Shown: positions 41,971 through 54,251 of the stretch, one piece after another
Position numbering within the stretch: the first letter of the stretch is position 1
Layout: each line of letters begins with the position of its first letter
Assembly: GCA_020744425.1 (NCBI GenBank)
Contig: JAGMUV010000018.1
Location: forward strand, 868,001-932,000
Direction: 5' to 3'
DNA length: 64,000 nucleotides
Origin: Dactylonectria macrodidyma
Lineage: Eukaryota; Ascomycota; Sordariomycetes; Hypocreales; Nectriaceae
Translations under genes and position numbers: made by a program
The notes under the pieces: model-generated
The model's input: the letters and a program-made list of their open reading frames with translations, nothing else
The model's database searches: none
What the model was told of the DNA's origin: nothing

Positions 41971-43619
41971 TCAAGGCTTCACGCTGAGCTTGTTCTCAAA
42001 CCACCTCGCGAACTTCACACAAGGGGTATCAACAGCGCGCCAGAAAATATCGGCACACCACATAACTGACACGAAGACCAAGACAGAGCCGATCCAGAAA
42101 CCGCGGTAGAATTGGTTCCCCTCGATACCCGTCATATCGTACACAAACCACTGCAGGCTGAACTGGATCCAGCGCGTCAGCAGCCCGTGGCAGATGTATA
42201 GCGCGTACGAGACCTTGCCCAGATACTGGATGGGGGCTGAATTGAAAGCGCGCCGCCATAGTGGCGAGTGGCCGACGGCGAGGACGAAGATGCCTGCGCC
42301 GATACCCTGCCAGTGACGCTCTCTCGCCTTCAGTTCGATCGGCGTCCACCGCTCCGGGATCATGGCTGTGAGCGTCCTCCAGCCAGGGGTAGCTTCTCCG
42401 ACCGCCGGCTGGCTTAGAAGATACAGGGCGATGATGCTGAGGGTGTTCCAGGTGGCTGTCTTGATGGTCGAATTGCGCGCGTCTCCAGGCTGCTTCTTTT
42501 CGTTGGGCGAAAGGGTAGGCTCCGAGACGTGAGCGCCGCGGGCATGGTCCCACTCGGCGATGGCCATGCCGTAGAGGAACAGGAGAAAGTCCCATTGGAC
42601 CTTCATGTAGGTTACATATATAGCGAAAGCGAGAGTGATCAGTCGGTACTTGGTCTTCAGGTGAGCCGTTCCAACGAGGAGAAGGAAAACGTAGAGGGAA
42701 CATCGGTATTCCATGGGGATCGTCCACAGGTGGGCATCGTAGCCTAGACAATCGGGTTAGCTGAGACCGGGCGAGTCAGATCAAGGGAAAACATACCATT
42801 GAGGCCCTTAAACGGGTCCCACTGGAATACTCCAAAAGATTTGAAGACAACTCCAGCCCAATCGCACCACTGCAACCATCCAGAAATCCATCGTCGCTTG
42901 TAGGGCACTGTGAGGCTAGGGAAGTAGACTTTGTTGAGGGAAAAGGGCCGGGTCGGTTCGTAAATGCCGAGGCGCAAGAAGACGACAATCATGGCTGTGG
43001 AAATGATGCATGGCATATAGAGTCGGATGGCGCGTCGGAAGATCATGGACGTCATGTTTTGGTAAAACTCCTGCGTCTTGCGGGCGCGGATGAGCCTGAT
43101 GGGCTTGTAGGACAGGGCGTAGCCGGAGATGACGAAGAAGATGGACACGGAAGCTGGGCCGTGATAGATCAAACGGAGGATGGGCAGGTTGAAGAAGTCG
43201 TAGTGGGCGCCGTTTGCGCCATAGCCGTAGCCCAGGTTAAACACCTGCAGCAGGTGATGGCAGAAGAAGACGGTCAAGGCGGCGACGCCTCGCATGCCGT
43301 CGAGATAGGCCGTGGGACCAAGCTTGGCCGGCCGGATCTGCTCGCGCGCGCGGCGACCTTGTAGGAAGCTAGGCACGAGAAACCAGCCGAAACTCCTCAG
43401 GGTCAACTGCCAGCTTGTGCCTCTCGAGTAGTCGACCATAGAGCGCAGCGAGTTGGCGCCATGGTCGATGAGCGAGTGAGCGTCGAGGTTGAAGCCGGGT
43501 TCGCTGGTGTAGGGGTCGGCCTCATTGCTGTAAGGACCGTTGTTCGGCTCCGATGACCGGTCGAGCAGTCCGATGCTCTCCTCGGTCGGCCTCCCGGCTG
43601 GTGCGGTGCTGCTGAACAT
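41971..43619 (-). CDS. Acyltransferase-3 family membrane enzyme, 531 aa
   Basis: Two exons, 42797-43619 and 41971-42743, with a 53-bp intron (GTATGT...TCTAG, CAGCTAAC branch). Total 1596 nt. The frame extends upstream of 43619 but contains no ATG there; the ATG at 43619 has A at -3. After a hydrophilic N-terminus the acyltransferase-3 signature appears: AYLDGMRGVAALTVFFCHHL (His of the catalytic pair), a GPASVSIFFVISGYALSY box, multiple hydrophobic segments, HLWTIPMEYRCSL at the exon junction, and LGKVSYALYICHGL near the C-terminus. The family transfers acyl groups from acyl-CoA to sugars, lipids or secondary metabolites across membranes. The substrate cannot be told here. Many fungal paralogues exist. 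Confidence 0.92.
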
Positions 43620-45845
43620 GATGGGTGCCAAAAAGACGCACCCAGAGGGCACGGGATGCAAAATAGAATAAAAGAGCGTGGGTGAACCTGCCAAAACAGA
43701 AGGTTGCAAGGGAAAGAAAGAAAGACGGCTGCAAGAAGAAGGGTAGAGTCGAGGAGGAATGGACCTCTTGAAGGGTGATGAGTGGGCTCTGACTTCGATA
43801 GTGTGTGACTTTTCAGTAGCGTGAGATTTGGGCTGATAGTCTAGGAATCCATCGGCATGCGGGGTCCAGGAGGGCTAACTCGGGGGCTTTGGGCCTTGCG
43901 TGTCTTACTCTGTCAAGGGAGGAAGAATTTGTGCATCTTGTGCACGCCTCTTGTGAATTTGTACTGTAGCTGGAGCAGTGTGTGGTTCTATATTTCCATG
44001 GCCCCGAAATCTTTGTGAAGACGGAAACGACATGCCGAGAAGCCAGGCCGTCTCACAGTGCTCCCGTCAGCATGGTCACACAACTGCACAGAAGTACTGC
44101 AGCGACAGGCACTAAAGTCCTATCGCTGATCCCTTACAGATGTCCATTTCAAAAGTCATGTCGCAGGCTTAAGCCACATTTTGTTAACAGCCAATCAGAA
44201 TGGGCGTGGTACATGAGATACTTTACATTCTTTACCTCCTCTATAAGCTCGAGATCTATAGCGCATTAAACACTAGTCGCATATGGCAGCGGGCGCTCTT
44301 AGCCCCTGAAGACCTCTGGAGATACAGGGAGCTACAGTGGAGCTAAGGAATAAGCTCCCTAAAAGCTATGTACTGCTAAGTAGCTGGCAGGGGTACGAGG
44401 GTGTGGCGTCGTTAGCGTGGGACACGACTTTTGAAATGGTCGTCCGTAGTCTATGAAGATTGGGGCCTGGCGCGCCCGGGACCCCCGACCTAAGTTGCTT
44501 GGGCGGGCTGGCGGCTGGCGGGTTCCTGGATTCCAGCCCAGACAGTATTTACCTGTATGCTGTGATTCCGTTGGATGGATGCATCTTCCTCATTACCTTC
44601 TCTTCCCGTTGTGTCAATGTCTTGAAGGTTAGCGAGGCACTTGCTATGATACCGGACGCTCATTATGACTCCAGGCATGAATACCGCATCCTATCGTGTG
44701 ATGCAGGTGTCTCTTGTTGTACTTCTAATACATTGACCTATTGGGATCTTCAGTGTGCTTTCTAGTGTAACTACGCTGGTGTAATGGGCGGGGCGATTTC
44801 GCGAATCTTGTCCCCCATATGTCTAGTAGCAATATGCTCCTCATCCGCGGAATGAGGACGCTATCCCCCTTTGGAGTCAAAAGTGGAATGTGAGGGACAA
44901 GGACCTACGAAGTATGTAGTGGCGTTCAGGGGGTCTCCCTTTTCCAACGGCCCTATTTTGGAGGCTCTTCAGAGTTGCTTAAAATTCCGGGACCGCCGCA
45001 CAGGAAGTACGTAGCACATGCACTACGTACGATAAGAAAGATAGACACTCTTGAAACTTGCTAGCAAACTTAGTACTACCACCGTGGTCAGCGTACTCTA
45101 GCCGGATGCAGGTACTGACATTGGACATCGTCGCCTTGAAAGGCGAAAGCGTAAGGTACCCGCTGTCATGGGGCGTCACAGCACCGCTTACAAGCACAGT
45201 TCGGTCTCGATCCAAAGATGGGAACAACTTTGTCGGGGCTTTTCCCACAATTGGCGTCATCCAAATAGTCTATCAACCTCAGTGCACACAAGCCTGGTAC
45301 AATGACGTGCACTTTCTTCGCCTTATGGCGATTCAGAAATCCATGCGAAGCAGACCAGCCGACGTTCAGAATGGGCAGCACTCTGGATAGGGGCATGGGC
45401 CCCACCAGCTGAGAGTCAATAGCGCCCTTCTAGTAGCCTCACCTCATTTCAAACCGCTGCTTTAGCGGCCGAGCTATTGGATTGTATTTTTTTTTCTTAA
45501 TGCAGGGTGTGACAATCGGTCTTGTTAATGTAAGGAGTAGCCCCCCCCCCCTTTTTGGTGCTATGGGACGGTCTTTTGGGGGCTTTCTCTTGGGTATTTT
45601 GGCCGTACTCTATCGCCCTTCCATCGTATGCAAGTGGTAGACTTGCATCGTTGGTCAGTCACCTGTAGGGCTGTATCTCACAATGTGCTAATTAACCTCT
45701 AAATGTAGCTGTTTGACTTCCAGTCCATCTCATTAATTATAACGACTCTTTACAAAGTACAGCAGTAATTAATCGTTACATTGTTTTTAGATACTCTCAA
45801 CATTTAAATCTCCATGTCCCCCATATCTTCCCCATACCCTCTCGC
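43620..45845. other. Intergenic; no supported gene
   Basis: 2.2 kb between the two minus-strand enzyme genes. Open frames such as 44460-44765 plus and 45058-45390 plus show no domain. Noted: an 8-bp inverted repeat AGGGAGCT/AGCTCCCT around 44,326-44,358, a run of C around 45,541-45,552, and a short T-run near 45,486. None amounts to a feature. Confidence 0.45.
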
Positions 45846-47308
45846 TCACAGCTTGGCGACACTTAGTGCTTTGGCCTCCTGGTTTATCGACAACTCGGTC
45901 AAGATCTCCTCACTCCCTCCTCCTACCACCATTACCCGCAAATCGCGACTGATCTGCTCGACCCTGGCGCCTCTGCCCTGTCTCGAATACCCAACACCGC
46001 CCATGATCTGCTGCGCCTCCCTGTTCGTCCGCTCCAGCACCTGACCCGCCAACACCTTGGCGTTCGCGATGAGCCCTCCGATGCCTATGGGATCGCCCCC
46101 GCCGCGCCGCTTGCTCTCCGCCTGCATGAAGACGAGCTGCTCCAGATAGGCGTGCGCCGAGTCGATAGAGCGGCCTGCTGTGGATAGCTTGGCGCGGATG
46201 ACTTGGTTCGTGATAAGCTTCTTGCCGAATGTTTCCCGCCGGATCGCGTGGAGGTAGGCGTCTTCGGCGCATACGCGGGCGAGCCGGATGGAGGTGATGG
46301 CAAGCCAGACGCGCTCGTGGTTGAAGTCTATCACAGGTTAGCTCTGAGAAATTAGGGAGTATATCTTGAGATTATAACTTACTTGACATGATGATTGGGA
46401 ATCCTCGGTTCTCCTCGCCTATCAGATTCTCCACCGGAACTTCCACGTCGTCGAACTCGATATACGTAGAGCCTGTTCTTGTTAGCATCACCATTGCCTT
46501 CATCACCAGTGTCGCAGCACCACTCACCGCTTGCCGAGACTCCAGAGTTGTAGATGCGTTTCCGCGTCACACCCTTCGCAGTCAACGGAATGATCAAGAC
46601 CGAGATACCAGCCTGCCCCGGCCCTCCCGTCCGCACCGCCGCAGTACAGTAATCAGCCCAGAGCCCATTGGTAATCCACTTCTTGGCCCCGTTGACGATA
46701 TACTTGTCTCCATCACGCACCGCTGTCGTCGTCAGGCCCGCGACGTCAGACCCGGCATCCGGCTCCGTGACGGCCAAGCAGAAGCGCGTCTTGCCGCTGA
46801 GGATGTCGCCCACGTACTTTTGCTTCTGCGCGTCTGTGCCGAAGCGGAAGATGGGCGGCGCGCCGATGATGTTGCCGCATGCGAGACCCCAGAAGACGCC
46901 TAGGTAGCCGCATCGGGCTACTTCGTCCATGAAGACAAGGTCGTGGAATTCGTCCCATTCGCTTGGCTTCACGCCGCCGGGGAGGCGGATATCGCCTAGG
47001 TAGTCTACCGGCAGCGGGAAGATGGACGCGGCCATGAAGCCGGCTTGCGCATAGTGTTGAGACGCCTGCAGGTGAACCGTTTAGCTTGCGTTCTAAAGCA
47101 TGCAACTGGGGCAACATGGAGAAAGCATACGTACCTCTAGCGGAACAGCTCCTTCCTTCTCCCACTGCTCGCAGTTTGGTGCGATATGTGTTTCAACATA
47201 TTGCCTCACTTCATCTCGTAGCTTAGCGTGACTCTCATTGTAATAAGGAGAGTTGCCTCGAGTGTACCACAGAGGGTCAGCGAAGGGTGCCAGGGTCTTG
47301 GATGACAT
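45846..47308 (-). CDS. Acyl-CoA dehydrogenase, probably peroxisomal, 427 aa
   Basis: Four exons: 47135-47308, 46528-47065, 46383-46472 and 45846-46327, all GT-AG and phase-consistent (1284 nt). Exon 2 carries the flavin/substrate motif FCLAVTEPDAGSDVAGL. Exon 3 encodes EFDDVEVPVENLIGEENRGF. Exon 4 encodes the C-terminal helical domain with the GGVGYSRQGR and GGGSEEILTEL segments. This is the complete three-part fold (N-terminal helices, beta barrel, C-terminal helices) of FAD-dependent acyl-CoA dehydrogenases, which make the alpha-beta double bond of acyl-CoA. The last three residues AKL are a type-1 peroxisomal signal, and no mitochondrial presequence is evident. Many fungal paralogues act on branched-chain or short-chain substrates. 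The substrate is not determinable. It lies beside two regulator genes. Confidence 0.93.
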
Positions 47309-48839
47309 TATTCGCGTTGTGAAAGACGGAATAACAGCTGAAATTTAGAAGCCTGGCCAATCATGCGGCACAACGGATCTGATTCTAATGATAACGGAGA
47401 AGGTCCGACTTTTACTCCTATTTGATTCGCATCATTTTGAAGTCTTAACACGGAACTCCAAATCGAACGGACGGTTGTATCAATCTTCGGACCGCGTTAG
47501 TCTGAACGGACCGACGGTGTTGTGGAGAAACAGACGCGGCTGTATACCCGTGCCTATAGCCGTGCACCAGCAGACCGGATTGCCGAAGAATTGTAGTGGG
47601 GTGTTACCAGCTTATTTCAGACTTCCCCAATTCCGCACTTCTTGCTAATTTGGAATGATATTGAAGAAGTAATCATCAATTGATTTGGGATGGCTGCGGG
47701 TCGTCGGGGAGATGAGAATAGAGTACCGTCAATTGATCTTTGTGTCATATTCTTCATTCCAATACGAGACGTTTGTTGAGTTGAACAGCTGTTTAGACCT
47801 GTAAACCTTCATTTACTCTTGGCGGAATGTGGTGGGATAGGGTCGCGATTCTCACATGCCTTCGGTGACGTATCTATGTTATGATGACGAAACCATCTCG
47901 AACAATTCATACGAAAGATGATTGAGCGGTATAAGTCCGCGTAGTTGCGATGTGACATCATTCCTAGGAGGCATGGACATGGAGCCTCACACAAATCCCG
48001 GCATGAGGTTGGTTACTCTGCGGGTGCCATATGATCGGCATAAGTATGAACATGATGTCATGTAACACTGGCAACTAAAACTACCAATGGGCGGTGTCTA
48101 GAAGACTGGAGTTATAAGACCGCCTAGCTGTGACACATGCCTTCCCATCCCATCACAGCCCATTCAACAATCCTGAAGAATGCTGACGAACTGCAATTCA
48201 GTGAACTCATGCATTCGAACTGATAGCATAACACGATGTCATCTTTCCAAGCCGTTCATAGGGAATCCCCGCCGCCAAGAATGACTATCAAGACCGACAC
48301 CGACACAGGGTTCACTGCGTTGTAATCACAGACACGCGACATCTCCGTTACTGGCCAAACTACTTGTATACGCCCAGAGTCGACTTCAAGACTGGCAAAC
48401 TGATATCCGGAATCATGGACTCTTCTCTCTCCTTTTTTTTTTTTTTTGGAGTAGAAACGCGGTCCGCATATCCGAGCTAATGCAGCTAACAGAGTTGTCC
48501 ATGTGTGAACGAGACCGAGCCGGACCGTGTCAGACCCGGAACTATACCCGCGCTGCATAGCCGTCTTGCCCGAACCGACCATTTCCTCTAAAATTTAGGG
48601 AAATTCAATTCTCTCGACTAACAAGGCAGATTCCTTCTGATTTGGCTCACAATGTAAACTTTATTCGACATGCATATCCAACACAAAATGCATCGCTTGA
48701 ACGGCCCGGATGGTCAAGGCCAGCAGAGACAGGGTTCCGATATGCAAGACGATCGAAGCCGTTGACGCCTACTCGCTTCTGCGTCATGCGACACGCTAAA
48801 ATTATCGAACAAGAAGAGCATGGATCTCAAAATATCCTA
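47309..48839. other. Intergenic; no supported gene
   Basis: It contains the acyl-CoA dehydrogenase promoter and the 3' side of the next regulator gene. A poly-T run (about 17) sits near 48,430. ORFs 48256-48582 minus and 47388-47648 plus have no domain. Confidence 0.5.
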
Positions 48840-51112
48840 CTAGTTCGCAGGTGTCGCATTTGATATGGCATTGTGCTCCAAATCCTCCCCAGCTAGCGCC
48901 ATGCTGCTCTCGAAGATAGGCAGCGTCTCAAACGCGCCCACGCCCTCGGCAAACATGCCAATGTCGGCAAAGTCGAACAACTGACCAGGCGAGACGAAGA
49001 ACTCTGCGCTACCTCCTGCGTCCTCTGCCATGGGGCTTCCGGGACGCGTTGGAGTTGAGAGTAGGGCGTAGTCGACGCTCTGCCACAGCGCCTTTAGGTC
49101 GTGTGGCGAATGTGTCGTGTTTTGCGTGCATGGGTCGAATTCCTGGCGGCGGTTTTCGCATTGTAAGCGGAATCGCTCGAGGCGGTTGACCTACATGGTT
49201 CACGAGTTAGGGGTGAGTTGCGAGGCAGGCGAAGGGTATGGAGCTCACCATGAGAGCTGCGTGCTTCCAGTAACAGGACAGCTCGCGCAAGAACTCAAGA
49301 GCAGCGTTATAGCGCCTCTTCCCTGCTTCCCGAATAACAGCGTCCTCGTCATTCATCGTCAAAACATGAATTGTGCCAGCCACCATGGTGCAATAGCCAT
49401 ACACCGACGTCAGGATAACGACGTTATGGTTCTTCATGTCCTTGAGCTCCGTCAGGCTTGTCGCGTGCGCCCTGCAGCTCGCCCACGCGGCTTTGATAAA
49501 TGTTGGCGGCGTCCTGTGCTTGAGCTTCTGCAGACGTTGCTGGATGAGAAACGGATGGTGGAGTAGGCAGTGGGAAAGATGGAAGAGCGCTTTGGAGTAG
49601 ATGAATGAACCGGCGAGGTTTGGATCGATGGCACCGTTTACAAAGCACCGACGGGCTAGACTTTCCTTGGGGTCTTCGTTTACGCCAAAGTAGTGCTCGA
49701 GTTGAAGCAAAGTGGATGATATTGCGGCGTATGGAGATGTGGACGACCATGGTAGGCCTGATTGAGAATACCGTGTTTCTTGGAGGACGTAGTGCGACAC
49801 TCGCCCCAGAGTAGATGCCATGACCATGATAAGAGCAAGTGGGCAGCATGCGTCGGCAGCTTCCTGGTCGAGGCAGTCGCCCGTGACAGACGATATAAGC
49901 GGCGTTTCTTCCAGTCTGCCTTCTCTGAACGCGACTTCTGAGCACGGGAGTGGGATCTTGCACTCTTCATCGCGAAGTGACGATAGCCTCTCCCTCGAAA
50001 GGTTGACTAATTTATCCTGTAGATAGAGGGACCAGAATGTCCGCTTGCGCTCTTCTCTGAAGATGGGCTCTACGTCTGTCCCTGGCTCCATGTGAAGCTT
50101 GGAGTGCAAGGCAATGCGGATGGCAAAGCCTAGTTTCATATATGCCGCCGCGCAGTGCCCAGCTTGATGACATTAGGATTAGTCGAGGAAGTGTGATAAC
50201 CAAGGGGTTAAACTCACCAGGATGTTCGGTGCAGACAATCAAGATGATGGTCTGCACCACGGCCACAGCCTCTTCGTCGTTAGCAGCGCCGGCCCACGGT
50301 AGCTCGAGACACTCCCATGCCCTAGTGGCATATACAGTGGCGTCATCTTCGGACCGCAAGGCGAGATCAGGCAGAGCCGAGTAGCGACGGACGGCTGAGA
50401 GAAGAGCCCAGGCCAGGTGGTCCGGCAGCTCTCCGGACGCGAGGCGGCGGCGAAAGGTGGGTTCATGGAAGAAGGAGTAGGGCTGGTTGTGGCAGAACCG
50501 AAAGTAGACGTCGGCGGCTGACTGAAGCGTGTGGATTGGAGGAAGGGCGGTTTGTTGTGGTTCTGGGATGGGGATGGGGATAGGAACTGGGATGGGCATG
50601 TCTGTTGAACTGGGAGGCGTTTGTTGTTGGGGGGATGAGTTGAACTGAACTGGTGGTTGTTGGACGTGATTAGCTTGAAGTGCTGTATTAGATGCTAGAA
50701 GTGGTTCCAGTCTGAGAATAGAATAAGCATCACTGCTGGTTGGATAATTACGGTGACATCATTACCTTTCAATCATTCGTTCTAATCGAGAGAAGCGGTC
50801 CTCCATAGCGGAAAACCTCGCATTCACTCCTGCCTAGCGAACAGTCAGTTAGCAGGTTCGGGAACCAAAAGGCATCTATGTATCTACTAGAACCGATTCC
50901 GACGATGCAGCATCATCGCTCGTAGAAAGCACCGTCGCGCTTCTCGGCTGACTGCGTCCATCCTCGACGTACACGCACGACTGCGCGAGGCGGCTGCAAA
51001 AGGTGCAGACGGGCTTCTCGCCTCCGCAGCGGACTTTCTTTCTGCGGCAATTGAGGCAGGCCTGGCGGATGCGCTTCCGAGGGTTCTCGCCTGTGTCTGA
51101 GTCATCTGACAT
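48840..51112 (-). CDS. Zn2Cys6 transcription factor with fungal-specific domain, 683 aa
   Basis: Five exons: 50888-51112, 50766-50833, 50218-50711, 49249-50162 and 48840-49190. All junctions are in phase, total 2052 nt. The zinc cluster has Cys at 19, 22, 29, 36, 39 and 46. Exon 2 encodes a short coiled coil (FSAMEDRFSRLERMIE). A Pro/Ile-rich repeat (PIPVPIPIPIPIPEP, about residues 129-143) precedes the middle-homology region, which starts around YFRFCHNQPYSFFHEPTF and runs through AYMKLGFAIRIALHSKLH and REERKRTFWSLYLQDKL (the typical RR.FW..Y..D box). The C-terminus is acidic, as activation domains often are. It is divergent from the regulator at 51624, with 511 bp between start codons. Target genes unknown. 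Confidence 0.92.
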
Positions 51113-51623
51113 TGCGGTATGTGTGCGATGGCTTCAACTTGTGTGGACTTCAAACTTGTGTGATATCACTGGGCAAGAAAAAGAGTTCAAGTGGGATGGA
51201 TCAAAGTGGGACGAGTTGGTCATCTTTCCCCTTCCCCATAACGCTCCCACGCGGGGTAAGACGGGCTATACTGCATGTGGGCATGTATCGCGATGCATCT
51301 GCAGTATCTAGGTACCAGTACCCATTCTCAAGCATGCATTTCTCACGCATTGGATACCGCTTCTCCAAATCTCGCTTCTCCGCACGAACGGCTCGTGTTC
51401 TCTAGTTGCTCTTTTTGGGAATGGCTTGTAATTCAACACGGCTATTGCTTAACCGTGTTCCGTGCCTCCCGGTCAGCTAAATGCCATGGGCACCGGCAAT
51501 TGCGAGGGGGACTTGGCAGTGCCGAACAAGACATCATTTCTTCATTATCGTGGGGTTTTCACTTTAGCAAAGGGAGAATATCCTATGCATTGTTCCCTCG
51601 CCGATCGATCGTCTCTCGTCAAT
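51113..51623. promoter_or_regulatory. Shared divergent promoter of two Zn2Cys6 regulators
   Basis: 511 bp between two oppositely directed start codons. It must hold both promoters and the leader of each gene. An ATG-initiated frame from 51462 runs into the second gene, so an N-terminally extended form is possible. I did not find a convincing symmetrical CGG-type binding pair. Confidence 0.5.
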
Positions 51624-54117
51624 ATGTCGGCAAAGATCAAGAACACAGACACACCTGTTCCGACGGATTCTTCACATTCTCCACAAGACCCGTCGCGGCC
51701 TCAGAAAACTCGCTGGCGCAGGGCGCGTCGAGCCTGTCTCTCTTGCAGGGCTCGCAAGGTCCGATGCGACGTCTTGCAACGAGCCCCGTGCGGCAATTGC
51801 GCCTGGGATAACCTCGAGTGTGTTGTTGTTCGACGTCGCAATGCAACGTAGGTGCACTATATCCTTTTCCCTTTTTTTTCCTTGCCTTGGGTCATGAGAA
51901 ACTCATGCTTCCTTCATGGGCGTCTCCATTCTCAAACATGGACTTGCTGCTGACGGCTAAGCAGATACTACAACATGGGCGCGCCAGCCGTCCCGACTCC
52001 AGACATTCCCACCAAGCAAGAGCCTGACAGCGAGATCAATATTGATTCGTTCGAGCATCATCACGGAACAGTGGAGTCAACAGATGATGCGATGATGGCA
52101 TACCCACCACCATCTGCATGCGATGAACATGAAGACCATCTACCAACCACAGGCATGTCCCGTTGTCAACATTACTGTCTAGCGACTCGACTAATCCATA
52201 CCTTGCACAGATGACATGTTTGGATTAGTTCCAACGTCCACCCCCGAACAAACACTACCTCAATACCTAGACACCCTCACCCAGAACGTCATCCAACACC
52301 ACCCCCCAGCACCGTCCGAGCCGAAACCGAATTCAACCACCAACTCTCTAAACTTGCCCGCCTTCATCAAACCCTTGCCAGCGCGGTTCAATTCCGATGA
52401 CCTGACTTTCCTACGATCCAAGGGCGCCCTGGCGCTCCCCAGTCGCGTGTGCCAGGACGCGCTGCTGTGGTCGTTTTTCGAGTACGTCTACCCGTTCATG
52501 CCAATTCTGGACCTCGACCAGTTCCTGCACTCGGTTGAAGACCCAGAAGGCAAGTCTGGGAAGATTAGCCTGCTTTTGTTCCAGGCTGTGCTGTTCACGG
52601 GTACAGCGCATGTGCCGCTGCATCATTTACAGGAGGCGGGGTTCACGACCAGGAAGAATGCCCGAAAGGCTTTCTTCCAACGGGTTCGGGTGAGTTTTGG
52701 AGCCCTTCTCACTTGCTGAGAACCTACGTTTTTAACCAATTCCCAGCTATTGTACGATTTCAACACGGAGTCGGACCACCTTACCCTCGTGCAGTCTCTC
52801 CTGCTCATGACGCTGTGGTACGAAACACCAGACGAGCACCGAAACACGTGGCATTGGATCGACGTCTCGATTTCTCAAGCCTTCACCTCTGGCCTCAACC
52901 AAGACCCCTCATTCTTCAAGTCCAAATACTCGCCCCGCGTGCAAAGGCTGCGGCGGCGAGTATGGTGGGTGTGCTTCATGCGAGACCGGATGGTTTCCCT
53001 CGGCATGAGGCGGCCACCTACCATCAGAGACGACGACTACAACGTGTCGATGCTGAGCGAATCCGACTTCAAGCCCGCCACGGGTAGTCAAAAGGCGCGC
53101 CGCGATATATGTTCCTATCGTGATGACGCACGGAAGAGGCATGATTTGGCTACCCTGTGCGTGGAAAAGGCAAAGCTTTGCCGTTGCTGGCGACACTACG
53201 TCCGCACGCATTATACCATCTTCTCCGAGAATGCCGACGATGGCGGAACTGGCATCTACAGGGTCCCGAGGCCAGACGACAAGGACGTCTTTGCAACCTG
53301 CAACGAAGACCTTCTCAAGTGGAACAACGAGCTACCAGAGACCTGCAAGTACCTGTCGCCCACATGCGACACGGACAATCCAGGAGACAACACCGTCAGT
53401 TTGAACCGCACAATTCTCCATATGACGTACTTTGCCGCTGTAGCCAGTCTTCACCGGTCCAGATTCACAGCGTTACTTCAAGATCCCAAAGCGTCATTAT
53501 TCGAACAAGAATTGTCCAAATTGTCCATGCAAAACGCCGCGACACACATCTCAAACATGGCTGCTGCAATACACACTTCCGGGATGGACATTTTTCTGCC
53601 CACCTTGGCGATAAGCGTTCTGGTCTCGGCTGCTGTCATTCACCTGCTCGAAGTCAAAGGAGTGATTCAGGCCGACACAAAAAAGGCGTATCAGGGCTAC
53701 CGGCGGTGCATGGCGGTAATTGAATCGCTCAAAGACATGTACGTGGTGGCCAACTTGGCCAAGGATGCTATGGAATGGGCTTTTATCGAACCGATGAGCA
53801 ACGAACACGCGTCGAGTCCATACACAAGCTCCGTCGCGGATCCTTATCGTAGCTTGGCGGCCTTACATGACAGCGAAATGGCGTCGGAACCGTACTCGAC
53901 GACGGATGCTACGTCTCCCAACTTGTCCATGTCGGGGCAGTCATCAATGGAGGAGGCGATTTCGGCGGTAGAGCAGGCTTGGGGAGATTTAACAAAGGCT
54001 GTCAAGCAAGACACATGCATGTTTGACGAAGCGATTGCGAGCGAGCGTCAAGGTCTTCAAATGGAAGAGCTCGAAGGATTCGAAAGTTGTATCATGTTTA
54101 GCGATTTGGATTCTTAA
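51624..54117 (+). CDS. Zn2Cys6 transcription factor with fungal-specific domain, 753 aa
   Basis: Four exons: 51624-51847, 51965-52152, 52211-52689 and 52747-54117 (2262 nt, in phase throughout). The second intron is a GC-AG type (AG|GCATGT...GCACAG with GACTAAT branch); introns 1 and 3 are GT-AG. The zinc cluster has Cys at 38, 41, 48, 56, 59 and 66, after an Arg-rich stretch. The middle-homology region begins with the helix ALLWSFFEYVYPFMPILDLDQF and includes VQSLLLMTLWYETPDE and RVWWVCFMRDRMVSLG (the RR.WW.....RD box). This architecture is seen in regulators such as cutinase/lipase-type activators, but no orthology is claimed. The C-terminus is acidic. It converges on the GH12 gene with 134 bp between stop codons. 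Confidence 0.92.
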
Positions 54118-54251
54118 GGCCGTGGCATTCGCTATATATACTAATTTTCTTACGGAATGCCGCAAAGAGGTTATTCAATAACACAGGACTCGGGTTTTCG
54201 TTAATTGCAGACAGCAGCTGCACTCAATTTATATCCAAATCAAGCATGTTT

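Noticed and set aside
44326..44358. 8-bp inverted repeat AGGGAGCT / AGCTCCCT
   Set aside because: Too short, and no association with a gene end or transposon.
24020..44400. ACTGCTAAGTAGCT shared between the gypsy gag region (near 24,035) and intergenic DNA near 44,380
   Set aside because: 14 bp only, partly palindromic, with no flanking similarity. Likely chance or a very old fragment.
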